Shown here one piece after another: positions 46,276-56,588 of a stretch of DNA of 64,000 bases (position 1 is its first letter; each line of letters opens with the position of its first letter). Source of the stretch: Sialis fuliginosa. Taxonomy: Eukaryota > Arthropoda > Insecta > Megaloptera > Sialidae. The stretch covers positions 2,976,001 through 3,040,000 of the forward strand of contig OY540814.1 in NCBI GenBank assembly GCA_961205875.1. Reading direction: 5' to 3'. The position numbers and the translations under genes are program-made. The notes below the pieces were generated by a model. It was not told the DNA's origin and did not search any database. It saw nothing but the letters and a program-made list of their open reading frames with translations.

Positions 46276-47453
46276 CAGGGTGATTCAGTGCTGTCGTGCC
46301 AAACTTGAACAGTAAATTAAGAGACATATTTTAAGCAAAAAACATTATTTGAACATGTGTCCGGAAATTTTTCGTAAGGGGGCTCAGTCCTAAGATTTTA
46401 TTCAGAATTAGTTTTTATTTAATATCTGGAGACCCCATTGTGCTAAAGTTATGAAATTTGATACAGGATTTAGTATCAATAAGTGTTATCGATTTCCAGT
46501 ATTGAACAATTATAATTTAGATCAGGGCTGTATGGGGCCAGTGGGCCCATCGATTTTTATCTAGTATTTTTTTGTTCTTTAATTTTTTCCTGAATTTAGA
46601 CATTTGAATAAGATTGTATGGCACAAAATACACAAAAATATACTTTGCTCATTTATCATAGGATAAACCGTTTACAAGAAATATGGATGCAAAAGAAAGG
46701 ATGCAGAATTTTACTTAATACGGATGCTTCAAATTACAAAAAATATTTTTATATTCTTGTTCTATGATAAAAAATAAGACAAAAAGATAATAATAATATA
46801 CCTCCAAAAATTCATCCTTACCAACAAATAGCCATTTTAAGTATCGCTTTCTAGTTATGTTAGTAAAATACCTACTTGCAACATTAATAGAACTGGCTAT
46901 AGGTCTAATAGGATACGTATTAGGTGATATATGTACATAAACTTTTTTCTTACCTTTAATCAAAGAACAGAAATATAAATTTATTTTGTTTAATTTGAAG
47001 TATCCGTATTAAGTAAAATTTTGCATGCTTTCTTTTGCATCGTTATTGCTCGTAAACAGTTTATCCTATGATAAATGAGCAAAGTATATTTTTGTGTATT
47101 TTGTCTCATACAGTCTCATTTAAATTTTTAACTCAGGAAAAAATTGAAGAACAAAAAATACTGGATAAAAATCGACGGGCCTCCTGGGCCCGTACAACCC
47201 TGGTCAAAATTACTATTGGTTGTTACTGGATATATATAACACTTATTAATACTAAACCCTGTATCAAATTTCATAACTATGGTACAATAGGTTCTCAAGA
47301 TATTAAATAAAAACTAATTTTGAGTAAAATCTTTAGAGGGCTGTAGCCCTCTCATGACAAATTTCCGGGCACATGTTTATATAATGTTTTTTGCTTAAAA
47401 TATTTTTCTCGATGTACCGTTCAAGTTTGGCACGACAGTGCTGAATCACCCTG
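46276..47453. mobile_element. CAGGGTGATTCA foldback element, intact, nested
   Basis: Ends CAGGGTGATTCAGTGCTGTC and, in reverse complement, CAGGGTGATTCAGCACTGTC. The arms are about 470 bp each and broadly alike (CGTGCCAAACTTGAAC, TTTTAAGCAAAAAACATTAT, TTATGAAATTTGATACAGG), with a 200-bp loop. It interrupts one 120-bp unit; the host reads CCAATA-TA-TTTCAAAAG with TA duplicated, as expected for Tc1/mariner-type insertion. No transposase. Partial copies at 24850 and 40380. Confidence 0.9.
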
Positions 47454-47717
47454 TATTTCAAAAGTTATCTGATTTAAATAAAATTCATTTAATAGTGGTT
47501 TTTGGGACAATGATATCAAATATTTCACAAAATATAAGAATTCAAAATGGTGGATCCAAAATATTTCAAAAATTATCCGATTTGAATAAAATTCATTTTA
47601 TAAGGACTATTAGGACATTCAAATCAATCAAATATTGTACAAAACTTTAAAATTCAAAATGCTTAATCCTATATGATGGCTAATATAGTTCAAAAGTTAT
47701 TCGATTTAAATAAAATT
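47454..47717 (+). repeat. 120-bp tandem array, left arm, inner units
   Basis: Three more diverged units after the insertion, bringing the left arm to about 17 units against 14 in the right arm. The innermost unit ends in AAATTCATGGTTGAACTGCA, the junction with the central unique block. Confidence 0.85.
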
Positions 47718-48470
47718 CATGGTTGAACTGCAGTTAAATAACTAATTCTAATAAATCTGAGAAAATATCAGTGTAGTCATAGATAACATAAATACATAAA
47801 GTGGGCGGGGCGAACTTCATTTGGAGAAAGGCGCGATTTTTAAATTTTAATTTAATTTCTTAATTTACGTGTTTTGAGACTAAACATTTTCAAATTTGGA
47901 ACAATCAACTTCAATATGAGACTAATCAATTTCAAATTGGGAATTTTAAATTCCTCATTTGAGATGAAAATAAATAAATAATTGATTTAATAATTTACTA
48001 TTTTAATATAATATTTATAATACACAATATATTTGTAATGGCTTTAATCATAGCACCCACAGTGCTTGAATGGTGCATGCAAATAGATTTATTGGGTCGT
48101 TTTATAAATAATTCAATATTTTAAATAATCAAACATAAAAATGTAAAATGTTTGCATAATAAAATACAAAAGTACTTATACACAAAATATGTCATTGTAG
48201 TATACACGTTTATAATATTTATTGTAATAATATTAAAGTTTAAAATCCCGCCAATTTAATTGCCAGCTGTTTGGAGAGATCGATTTAAAACAGAAATAAA
48301 TTTTTAAAAACACGTAAATTAAGAAATGTTTAATAATATGAATTTTAAAAATCGCGCCATTCTACAAATGAAGTTCGCCCCGCCCACTTTATGTATTTAT
48401 GTTATCTATGACTACACTGATATTTTCTCAGATTTATTAGAATTAGTTATTTAACTGCAGTTCAACCATG
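47718..48470. repeat. Centre of the palindrome
   Basis: Inverted inner blocks 47718-47880 and about 48310-48470 (CATGGTTGAACTGCAG, AGTGTAGTCATAGATAACAT, GGGCGGGGCGAACTTCATTT, GGCGCGATTTTTAAA) flank a spacer of about 430 bp that is AT-rich and not palindromic. No ORF or RNA gene was recognised in the spacer. Confidence 0.8.
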
Positions 48471-50050
48471 AATTTTATTTAAATCGAATAACTTTTGAAC
48501 TATATAAGCCATCATATAGGATTAAGCATTTTGAATTTTAAAGTTTTGTGCAATATTTGATTGATTTGAATGTCCTAATAGTCCTTATAAAATGAATTTT
48601 ATTCAAATCGGATAACTTTTGAAATATATTGGATCCACCATTTTGAATTCTTATATTTTGTGAAATATTTGATATCATTGTCCCAAAAACCACTATTAAA
48701 TGAATTTTATTTAAATCGGATAACTTTTGAAATATATTGGACCCGCCATTTTGAATATTTTAGATTTTGTAAAATATTTGAAATCAATGTCCTAAGAATC
48801 CAATAAAATGAATTTTATTTAAATCGAATAACTTTTTTAATATATGGGCCGCCATATTGAATCCGCCATTTTGATTTTTTAAGATTTTGTAAAATATTTA
48901 AAGTCAGTGTCCCTAAAACCATTATAAAATGAATTTTATTCAAATCGGATAACTTTTGAAATATATTGGCCGCCATATTTGATCCGCCATTTTGATTTTT
49001 TAGATTTTGTAAAATATTTGAAATCAGTGTCCTAAGAATCCTTATAAAATGAATTTTATTTAAATCGAATAACTTTTGAAACATATTGGCCGCCATATTG
49101 GATCCGCCATTTTGAATTTTTTAGATTTTGTAAAATATTTGAAATCAGTGTTCCAAAAACCATTATAAAATGAATTTTATTTAAATCGAATAACTTTTTA
49201 AATATATGGGCCGCCATATTGAATCCGCCATTTTGATTTTTTAAGATTTTGTAAAATATTTAAAGTCTGTGTCCCTAAAACCATTATAAAATGAATTATA
49301 TTCAAATCGGATAACTTTTGAAATATATTGGCCGCCATATTTGATCCGCCATTTTGATTTTTTAGATTTTGTAAAATATTTGAAATCAGTGTCCCAAAAA
49401 CCATTATAAAATGAATTTTATTTAAATCGGATAACTTTTGAAATATATTGGACCCGCCATTTTGAATTTTTTAGATTTTGTAAAATATTTGATATCAATG
49501 TCCTAAGAATCCTTATAAAATGAATTTTATTTAAATCGAATAACTTTTTAAATATATGTGCCGCCATATTGGATCCGCCATTTTTAATTTTTTAGATTTT
49601 GTAAAATATTTGATATCAATGTCCTAATAGTTCTTATAAAATAAATTTTATTTATATCGGATAACTTTTGAATTATATTGGCCGCCATATTGGATCCGCC
49701 ATTTTTAATTTTTTAGATTTTGTAAAATATTCGAAATCAATGTCCTAAGAATCCTTATAAAATGAATTTTATTTAAATCGAATAACTTTTTAAATATATG
49801 GGCCGCCATATTGGATCCGCCATTTTTAATTTTTTAGATTTTGTAAAATATTTGAAATCAATGTCCTAAGAATCCTTATAAAATGAATTTTATTTAAATC
49901 AAATAACTTTTTAAATATATGGGCCGCCATATTGAATCCGCCATTTTGATTTTTTAAGATTTTGTAAATTATTTGAAATCAATGTCCCATAAAACCGTTG
50001 TAAAATGAATTTTATTTAAATCGGATAACTTTTGAAATATATTGTATATA
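48471..50050 (-). repeat. 120-bp tandem array, right arm (14 units)
   Basis: Reverse-complement array: AATTTTATTTAAATCGGATA, ACTTTTGAAATATATTGGCC, GCCATATTGGATCCGCCATT. Long and short units alternate as in the left arm. Several units are more alike than expected for an old array, which suggests unequal exchange or gene conversion. Confidence 0.9.
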
Positions 50051-50107
50051 TATATTACAAATTTATACACGGGCGAATCCGCGGTCGAAGCAGCGGGTAG
50101 ATCCTCC

Positions 50108-50505
50108 TCCGTAATAAATTCCGATTTAATATTTTCCAACTAAATACGGTTCCGACAAAATACGTTTCCAACAAAATACGTTTCCAACAAAATACGTTTC
50201 CAACAAAATATTTTTCCAACAAAATACGTTTCCAACAAAATACGGTTCCGATAAAATACTTTCCAACTAATTATTTTCCAATAAAATACGTTTCCGACAA
50301 AATACGTTTCCGAAAAAATATTTTCCGAGATTTTACTTTCCAAATTATTACGTTTCCGAACAAATACTTTTCCAACTATATACGTTTCCGAAAAAATATT
50401 TTCCAATAAAATATTTTTCCGAAATAATACGTTCCAAGTAAATATGGTTCCGAAAAAATACTTTCCAGATTTTTACGTTCCGAAAAAATATTTTCCAACA
50501 AAATA
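50108..50505 (-). repeat. 16-bp tandem array, right arm
   Basis: Reverse-complement of the left array, about 25 units of CAAAATACGTTTCCAA with variants. It is slightly longer than the left array (the end-to-end offset differs by 16 bp, one unit) and more variable towards the outside. Confidence 0.9.
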
Positions 50506-50521
50506 TAGCCCTCCCAAATAT

Positions 50522-51359
50522 CGACATCCAAGATACAAACCGGTTAATATGCGCCATCTTTCGACGCAACCACGAAGTGTATATATACTACAGTATGCAT
50601 AGGCTAGATGGCGACACTATACAATAAAATTCAACTGTTTTGATGACATACTTTATGTAGTAGTTTTATTTTTACACACACTGCATTTTTCTTGATAAAT
50701 CTGTTATTGTGTTGTTCCCATTATAGTTTTTATGAAAAAAAATAAAAGTTGTTTTATATGTTTATCTTGGGATATTGATATCTGTATCATTATTACTTAT
50801 TATTTGCAATATAGTATTATTACAATTAACTTTAAAATAAATATGTATTAATAATAATAATAATAACAATAAAATTCCTTATCGAATTATAATTTTTAAT
50901 AAAATAATAAATGTGTAAAATATACAATTTTAATAAAAGCATTATATTTTTATGACGATAAATCATATATTTATTACAAGCATTATTTGCAATAGATAAA
51001 AAATAATTTATATTATTATCATGATTATAAATGGAGTTGCTTATAAATTTTTTAAACTTTTTAGAAAAATTTGGGTTTAACCTTGATTTTTTTATTTTTC
51101 CGAAAATACCTTAAGATATAAATATACGTAATTGAGATAAAAAATAATGTTCAATCTATTGCTATATAATTGAAATAATTTACTAAATTACTGAATAACT
51201 CACGTAGCAACATAAAATATTTATTTAATCAAATCAAACAGAACTAATCGATGAATTTACACGATGTATAATTAATCAACGCAATGTTTAATATGTACAT
51301 CATTATTCCGTCTATTTATTTTGAGATTTCTCATTACAAATTACAACATACAGATGTAT
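50522..51359. other. Unassigned AT-rich DNA
   Basis: GCGCCATCTTTCGACGC near 50551 faces CTAGATGGCGACAC near 50604, a small inverted pair beside the Foldback-like element. Otherwise no gene. Confidence 0.4.
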
Positions 51360-51650
51360 TTACACAAATCCATTCATGCATCACAGACAGACAGACAGAT
51401 ACATGTACACGCACAGATAGACAAATGCAACACGACGCCCACGCGTCGAAATGCATCCGTCGCCAGCAATAAACATATCATCAGCGATGGCTGCACTCTG
51501 TCCGTCAACATCTGGCCGGTAATACAGAGACCTGCGCGCGCTTCTGTTGCATCGCACTATTATAACTCTGCTGCCATCTGTGCAACGTATCGAGAACTAG
51601 CCGACTGCATCGCCGGACAGTGGCGTATAATAGGCATAGGGTAACATTTT
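51360..51650. other. CpG-rich island, unassigned
   Basis: Begins with a CAGACAGACAGACAGA microsatellite (51386-51401), then CGACGCCCACGCGTCGAAAT and AGACCTGCGCGCGCTTCTG. Two overlapping plus-strand frames have no recognisable domain. A candidate promoter or conserved element, not provable from sequence alone. Confidence 0.35.
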
Positions 51651-51703
51651 TACTTTCTTTTACGGTCATGTGTATGGCATAGATATTGTAGAAGTATTGT
51701 TAG

Positions 51704-51863
51704 CAGTGGCATAGTAACGTAGGGAGAGGGGGGGGGGGGTTGACAAAACCCTCCCGAAATATTCAATGTTCTAAAAAAAACGTATGTTTTGAAATAACAT
51801 CAGTTCAAAATTTAACTCATATGTATTTATTCCCCTCTCCGAAATTTTTTTACTACGCCACTG
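51704..51863. mobile_element. hAT-type MITE with 8-bp duplication
   Basis: Left end CAGTGGCATAGTAACGTAGG, right end (reverse complement) CAGTGGCGTAGTAAAAAAAT, then GGAGAGGGG on both sides. Flanked by ATTGTTAG (51696-51703) and ATTGTAAG (51864-51871), an 8-bp target duplication with one change, the length made by hAT transposases. 160 bp. A G12 tract lies at 51728-51739. Confidence 0.85.
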
Positions 51864-52044
51864 ATTGTAAGTCAATGATTTTCGAATTCGAGATTTTGAT
51901 GTTAATATCTGTTTTGACCTTCCCTGACTATTTTCGATATGGTGTCTGTAGTGTCTTTTATCTAATTTCAACTGCTCAAGGCATTAAATGTATAATTATT
52001 AAGCTAAAAAGTTCAATTGAAAGCCTGTATCGATAAATTACCTA

Positions 52045-52165
52045 TAAGAGCCCGTTAACACGGTCGCCGTATACGTGTGTCGTGTGAACACTTTTATATA
52101 AAACGCATTGCCACTGCTAGGCGCACGAGAAAAAGCCGTTACGACGCCGTATGAACGGGCTTTAA
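52045..52165. mobile_element. AAAGCCCGTT MITE
   Basis: Left TAAGAGCCCGTTAACACGG, right (reverse complement) TTAAAGCCCGTTCATACGG. About 120 bp, no ORF. The interior contains CGCCGTATACG. The superfamily is not assignable. Confidence 0.6.
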
Positions 52166-52478
52166 CAGTGTTTTCTTAGTTATGGGGTGTCATTGGCGTT
52201 ACCATTTTTTTTAGGGGGATGGGGGAGACAAAAATATATTTAAAAATTTATTTTTGTTTAAAAAAGAAGGACTTTTTGGTGGACACATCTTTCTCTATAT
52301 TACATTTTTTATTCAGTAAGTTTTTTTGAATTATTTGTAAATACTGTTAAAAAATTAAGTCCAAATAATTTTACATTGTAGATACTTTAGTAGTTGAAAA
52401 ACGTAAATATCACTATAAATAGTATTAATTACTAAAAAATGAAAATTGAATTAATATTTACCAAAAGCAATCCACAGG
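52166..52478. other. Unassigned AT-rich DNA
   Basis: No gene seen. CATTGGCGTTACCATTTT near 52192 resembles a decayed hAT-type end. Confidence 0.35.
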
Positions 52479-52609
52479 CTAGGGCCCTCGTAGGGGCCTT
52501 GAGCTGGAGGGAAAAAATATATGAAGACCTTTTTGTTGCTATCCAAATAAATTGAAGCAAAAAAGCGATTTTTTTAAATTTTTGTCTCCTAAATAACAGA
52601 GGGCCCTAG
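52479..52609. mobile_element. Small element with CTAGGGCCCTC ends
   Basis: CTAGGGCCCTC at 52479-52489 is exactly inverted at 52599-52609. 131 bp, AT-rich interior. The ends are themselves palindromic (GGGCCC), so the evidence is moderate. Confidence 0.4.
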
Positions 52610-52789
52610 AAATGTATTTTGCCTGAGTACAAGCTCAAATTTACCCTTAGTTAACTATTTTTTTAATTGTTAAGTTGAGATTTCTTATTATCGAAATTTT
52701 ATTATTAATCTAGAATTTTTATTTATTTTATCAATTAATAATTATAATTTGTTAACTATGTTAACAAAATAAATAAACCCCTCCACGAT

Positions 52790-53110
52790 TCCAGTATTGG
52801 AGCACCACTGCCAACTATCACGAACTCATTCCCGAAGCATGACGCTGCACTGCGGCCACATGGGGGTACCGGGCAGTAGAAAGGGGTACAGGGCGTGGGG
52901 ACAACATCGAATGACGAACAGCAACGAGTTAAGGGGTTCACATATGCATGTGTGTGTGTGTGTGTGTGTGTATGCACAGGAAGCATCGAACCAGCCAGCA
53001 GTTGCGGTTTCAAGGGGTTCGCAAGCAAAAACACATTGCGGTAGGTCAGTACGCATATGCGTATATATATATATATGAACATGTCTGCATGACTGATATG
53101 TATAATATGT
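52790..53110. other. GC-richer island with GT microsatellite
   Basis: CTGCACTGCGGCCACATGGG and GTACAGGGCGTGGGGAC precede a (TG)11 tract (about 52949-52971). A TATATATA run lies at 53060. Long overlapping frames on both strands are caused by the repeats. No gene called. Confidence 0.35.
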
Positions 53111-53379
53111 ATGTATGTGTGTGTGTGGAGTAATTATATGTACGTGATGCATTTATGTTTCCTCTTGAAAATGTGGATGTTTATTGAAGCAAAAATTAAA
53201 CAACTCGATTTTTATTTATGCACACACATACCTACTTGTAAATACAGTTTAAATTTTAAACAAGATATGAAATTGAATGAGGAATTGATTAGTTAGGTCG
53301 CTATTACACTATCAATGAAATATGACCAAATATATTATGAGACTGTCGGTAACTATGATCATAGAAACAATATAAACGA

Positions 53380-54282
53380 AAAAAACATCTGCCAAGTAAA
53401 TGCACAGTGCTTCCTCGTGCTAAATTCAGTTAATTATAATTATTGAACAATTTTAATAAACACCGATAAAGTATTCAGATGAACTACCTACCTGCCATTG
53501 GTTAACCATTTAATTTTTTTATACAATATTATTAACAGGTTGGCTGCCATGGCGGTAGTATTTAGACCATATATATATAAATTTTTGTCGATTTTGATAA
53601 ATTAAAAAAAAACAATAGAACTAATTGAGAATACGATTTTAATAATTATTTTTTACTTGGCATCTGAGATATTTTTTGTGATTTATTATTGGCAGTCAAC
53701 CTGTTAAAAAATATTAATTCGAAATTTTTTTCAATACGCGTATGATTATTTTTTCGTATATTTTTAATTTTGTGACAATTGCAATCTAACTTTAAATTTA
53801 TATGCTACTCAAACGTTAAAATGACATTTAATATGTCAAAGTAAATAGATAGAGATAAATCTTTGTAAGGAAATATTTTACCAACTAACATTGTAGACCT
53901 ATAATATTATATAAAATACTCTACAATAAAAGATTCTATAAAATTTTCACGTAACATGTGTCGTTCTTGAGATATCTTAAAAAAAGAACTGTTTTAGATG
54001 TGACCCCTCCCTCTCACACACGATTTTAATGATTTTTAAATGGAACCGTCCTCAAACCATACCCAACCAACAGATTTCATTTGTATCAGTTTAGTGGTTC
54101 TTGAGTTATGCGTGTGACAAAGATCCAGGAGACGGATAGACAGACAGACACGGAACGAAAAGTGTTTGTTTTGACCTAAAATGGAATGATCAATTTAAAA
54201 TTTTGAAATCGGAGAACAATATTTTGTATCATTCTAAAACGATAACAAAGCTTCTCGTATCTTCGATATTGCGAGGAAGCAA
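53380..54282 (+). mobile_element. GCTTCC-family element, complete, invaded
   Basis: Starts AACATCTGCCAAGTAAATGC and ACAGTGCTTCCTCG, ends GATATTGCGAGGAAGCAA. It has a single 20-bp minisatellite unit (53814-53833) against three or four in other copies, the tail and a CAGACAGACA tract. A TTAA MITE sits in the 5' third. Confidence 0.85.
53536..53703. mobile_element. TTAA MITE, CAGGTTGGCTGCCA ends
   Basis: CAGGTTGGCTGCCA on the left faces the reverse complement of TGGCAGTCAACCTG on the right, with TTAA at 53532-53535 and 53704-53707. TTAA duplication is diagnostic for piggyBac-type insertion. The host GCTTCC copies read TACTAAAAAATATT at this point, consistent with insertion there. No ORF. Confidence 0.8.
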
Positions 54283-54874
54283 AATAACTTAAAAGATTTT
54301 TTTAAGTCAACGAATATTTTTGTATCATCGAATTAACTAAGAATTTTTGTCAGTTAAATCTATTTGTTCTAATGAAATAAAAATGAGTTCATAGGGATTT
54401 CTATTATTTTTATAAATTACGATGCAGGTACATTTTGTAATAAATTTTTTTTTAAATTTATTATTATTCCCAATGGGTCTAGATTTACGAGACAGCCTGT
54501 ATATACTATCTAATATAACAGTCGAAGTTTATTATAGTAATGTTGTTAAACATAGGATTAATACACAAATAAAATGTAAAAATAATGACATTTAGTATGT
54601 TTGTACAAATATACAAATTATTTCATTGATTATTTATATGAATGTTTATACATTTTCCGAGGAACTATTTTGTAAACTAACAATGTTTATAAACAACAAC
54701 CAGACTGAACATTTATAAATAATGTTAATTGCTGTAGTATGAATTTGATTGGATATATATTTTTTTGAAATGAAAGCCATTAAATATTTAAATGATGAAT
54801 TTTGTACCTCTCTCATTTAACTTCCTATTAATTTGTTCACAAACATATCCATCCTGAATATTAAATTAAATAAT
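54283..54874. other. Unassigned AT-rich DNA
   Basis: No gene or repeat recognised. Confidence 0.4.
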
Positions 54875-55300
54875 ATACCGGGTGGACCATTTTAACCTTT
54901 AATGGAGAATAACTGGACCGGTAAGTGAAATAATAAAAAAAGTTTTGTACAAAAGTTGTTGGACAAGCAGGGAGACGTACGACCATGACCTTAAATTTGA
55001 CCTTGACCGTAGGGATTATTTGAAGGCCAAATAAAAATTTTCAAATGGAAACGCCTATTTTCGACCCCGGATTCGGAAAGAACGGGAAATTCTACAATAG
55101 GATATGTATGATTGATAAGGTCAAATGTCATGTTTTGAGGTCATTTCAAGGTCAAAAAGAACTTGTACGTGTATCCATGCGAAAATCGTATCTGTATACG
55201 GGGATTTCTAAACGTTGGCATTGGTAACAGAATAAAGTGTAATTTTGATAGGAAAACAATTGAATTTTCCAGGGGGCGTGATAAAACTAAATGGGGCGCG
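54875..55300 (+). repeat. CCGGGTGGACC repeat with TCAAGGTCA motifs
   Basis: Begins TACCGGGTGGACCATTTTAA, a common insect transposon start also seen in weaker form at 63950. The interior has TGACCTTGA (54998-55006), AAGGTCAAATGTCATG, GAGGTCATTTCAAGGTCA (TCAAGGTCA at 55146-55154) and GACCTTAAATTTGACC. The frame 55045-55227 follows the repeat and is not called. The right end is not defined; GGGGCGCGCGAGCATTTTG lies at the border. Confidence 0.5.
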
Positions 55301-55660
55301 CGAGCATTTTGAGAAAAAATATTATTAAAACATTTATTTAATTTATTGAAAGAAAAGCACATTCTGACATAATAAAAAATAAAATACATGTTTACATTTA
55401 CACTGATATAATACAGTTATAAATAGGATTGTATCAATGTATTTTATTGCTTTTTTTTCAGTAAATTAAATAATTTTTTTAATACTATTTTTTCTCGATA
55501 TGCTACTGCCGTATAATACATATTTCAAAATGATCATTCATCTCGTAGTGAAAAAAATCATAAATATATTATTTTTTTGCTAATAAACTGGCAAACATAT
55601 CTCTCTTACAAGATTAATTTTTTCGCTGTGGGTAGATGAAATGTCACGTAAACAAGTAGA
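55301..55660. other. Unassigned AT-rich DNA
   Basis: No gene seen. Confidence 0.4.
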
Positions 55661-55672
55661 TATACACAAATA

Positions 55673-55704
<32 letters not shown>

Positions 55705-55960
55705 TACAGAGCGCGGCGCACGATGCAAGGCCGCGCTGCGTTAATCTGTGCTCTGATAGCAGCAGCACTCTCTCAGTAGGCCTCGGTGTTATCATGTCAA
55801 TAGAGCTGATACGGGGCCCAGAGTGCATTGATACCGGTTATCGTATGCATGGTCATTATACGATGCAACGAATAGAGTTGCATTGGTTTCGGTGTCGTCT
55901 ATCTATATCATACCATATATTAAACACACATAGTATGTTTAATATATGATCATACATAAA
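55661..55960. other. TC/AC microsatellite and GC-rich island
   Basis: (CT)8 then (AC)8 at about 55672-55705 pass into GAGCGCGGCGCACGATGCAA and GGCCGCGCTGCGTT. Further right, ATATATTAAAC (55915) is inverted as GTTTAATATAT (55937). The frame 55641-55949 is a microsatellite by-product or unknown. Confidence 0.35.
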
Positions 55961-56100
55961 CAGGGTGATCCGGTTTGGGATACAGATATTTTAAGAGCTG
56001 ATCCCTTGTAAGTAACAAATTGTACGGGGAAGTGGGGTCTATCTTCAACACCCTGTGAACTACAAAATTGTTAATTATTTTTTTATTAATTTAAATAATT
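55961..56100 (+). repeat. Possible transposon fragment
   Basis: ACAGGGTGATCCGGTTTGGG (55961 on) and CACCCTGTGAAC (56049 on) are roughly inverted, which suggests a short, decayed CAGGGTG-type element of about 100 bp. Confidence 0.4.
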
Positions 56101-56588
56101 AGAAATTTGTGTTGATATTTGATCACTACCATTTCTGAATATTAATGTATATACATTTAACTGTCTTACAGCGTGATATGATGACATTTGGCCAATAGGT
56201 GTCAAAATGGTGGACATTTAAACTAATTATTGGTATAATTAATTTATTAATTATTATATTATCATAGCAACTGCTTTACATTGTTTAAAATTTGACGATT
56301 CTTTCTTTTATATCTTTTGTGTCGTAGTACTTATCATTTTGTAATCATTAGCAAGTGTCCATCACTGCGTGATCATTACTGGTCTTACTTTATCCATTAC
56401 TGGAGAAAAAACATAAACAACATAAAAGGCTATAATTTAAAAACCATACTATATTTGCGGACTTTGGTAATTAAATTGATTAAATAAAGAGTTATTTGTT
56501 TTATTAGTAAAAAAAGAAGTCCGTCAATCACAAAAACAGTAAACCTTGCTCTTTTAGCGACCATAACTGGCGCCAGTTCCTTATATAC
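56101..56588 (-). mobile_element. AGGTACTGG MITE, copy g
   Basis: GTGTTGATATTTGATCACTA, TCTTACAGCGTGATATGATG, AAGTGTCCATCACTGCGTG, CTTTGGTAATTAAATTGATT and the right end CTGGCGCCAGTTCCTTA. The left terminus is missing. Confidence 0.8.

Larger units (their letters stand above)
44165..50521. mobile_element. Foldback-like element, 6.36 kb palindrome
   Basis: Ends are inverted: ATATCGGGGGCGCATATAAA on the left, ATATTTGGGAGGGCTATATT on the right strand. From outside in, each arm has a tandem array of about 16-bp units, a unique 70-bp block with GCTGCTTCGACCGCGGATTC, a tandem array of about 120-bp units, and a unique inner block with GTGGGCGGGGCGAACTTCAT, around a roughly 430-bp spacer. Long inverted repeats built of short tandem units are the hallmark of Drosophila Foldback elements. 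No transposase ORF is seen, so it would be non-autonomous. The arms differ by three 120-bp units and a 1178-bp insertion in the left arm. Confidence 0.85.

Noticed and set aside
44981..49404. Frames repeating MAANIFQKLSDLNKIHF
   Set aside because: Produced by the 120-bp unit, whose length is a multiple of three. They shift frame between units and occur on both arms.
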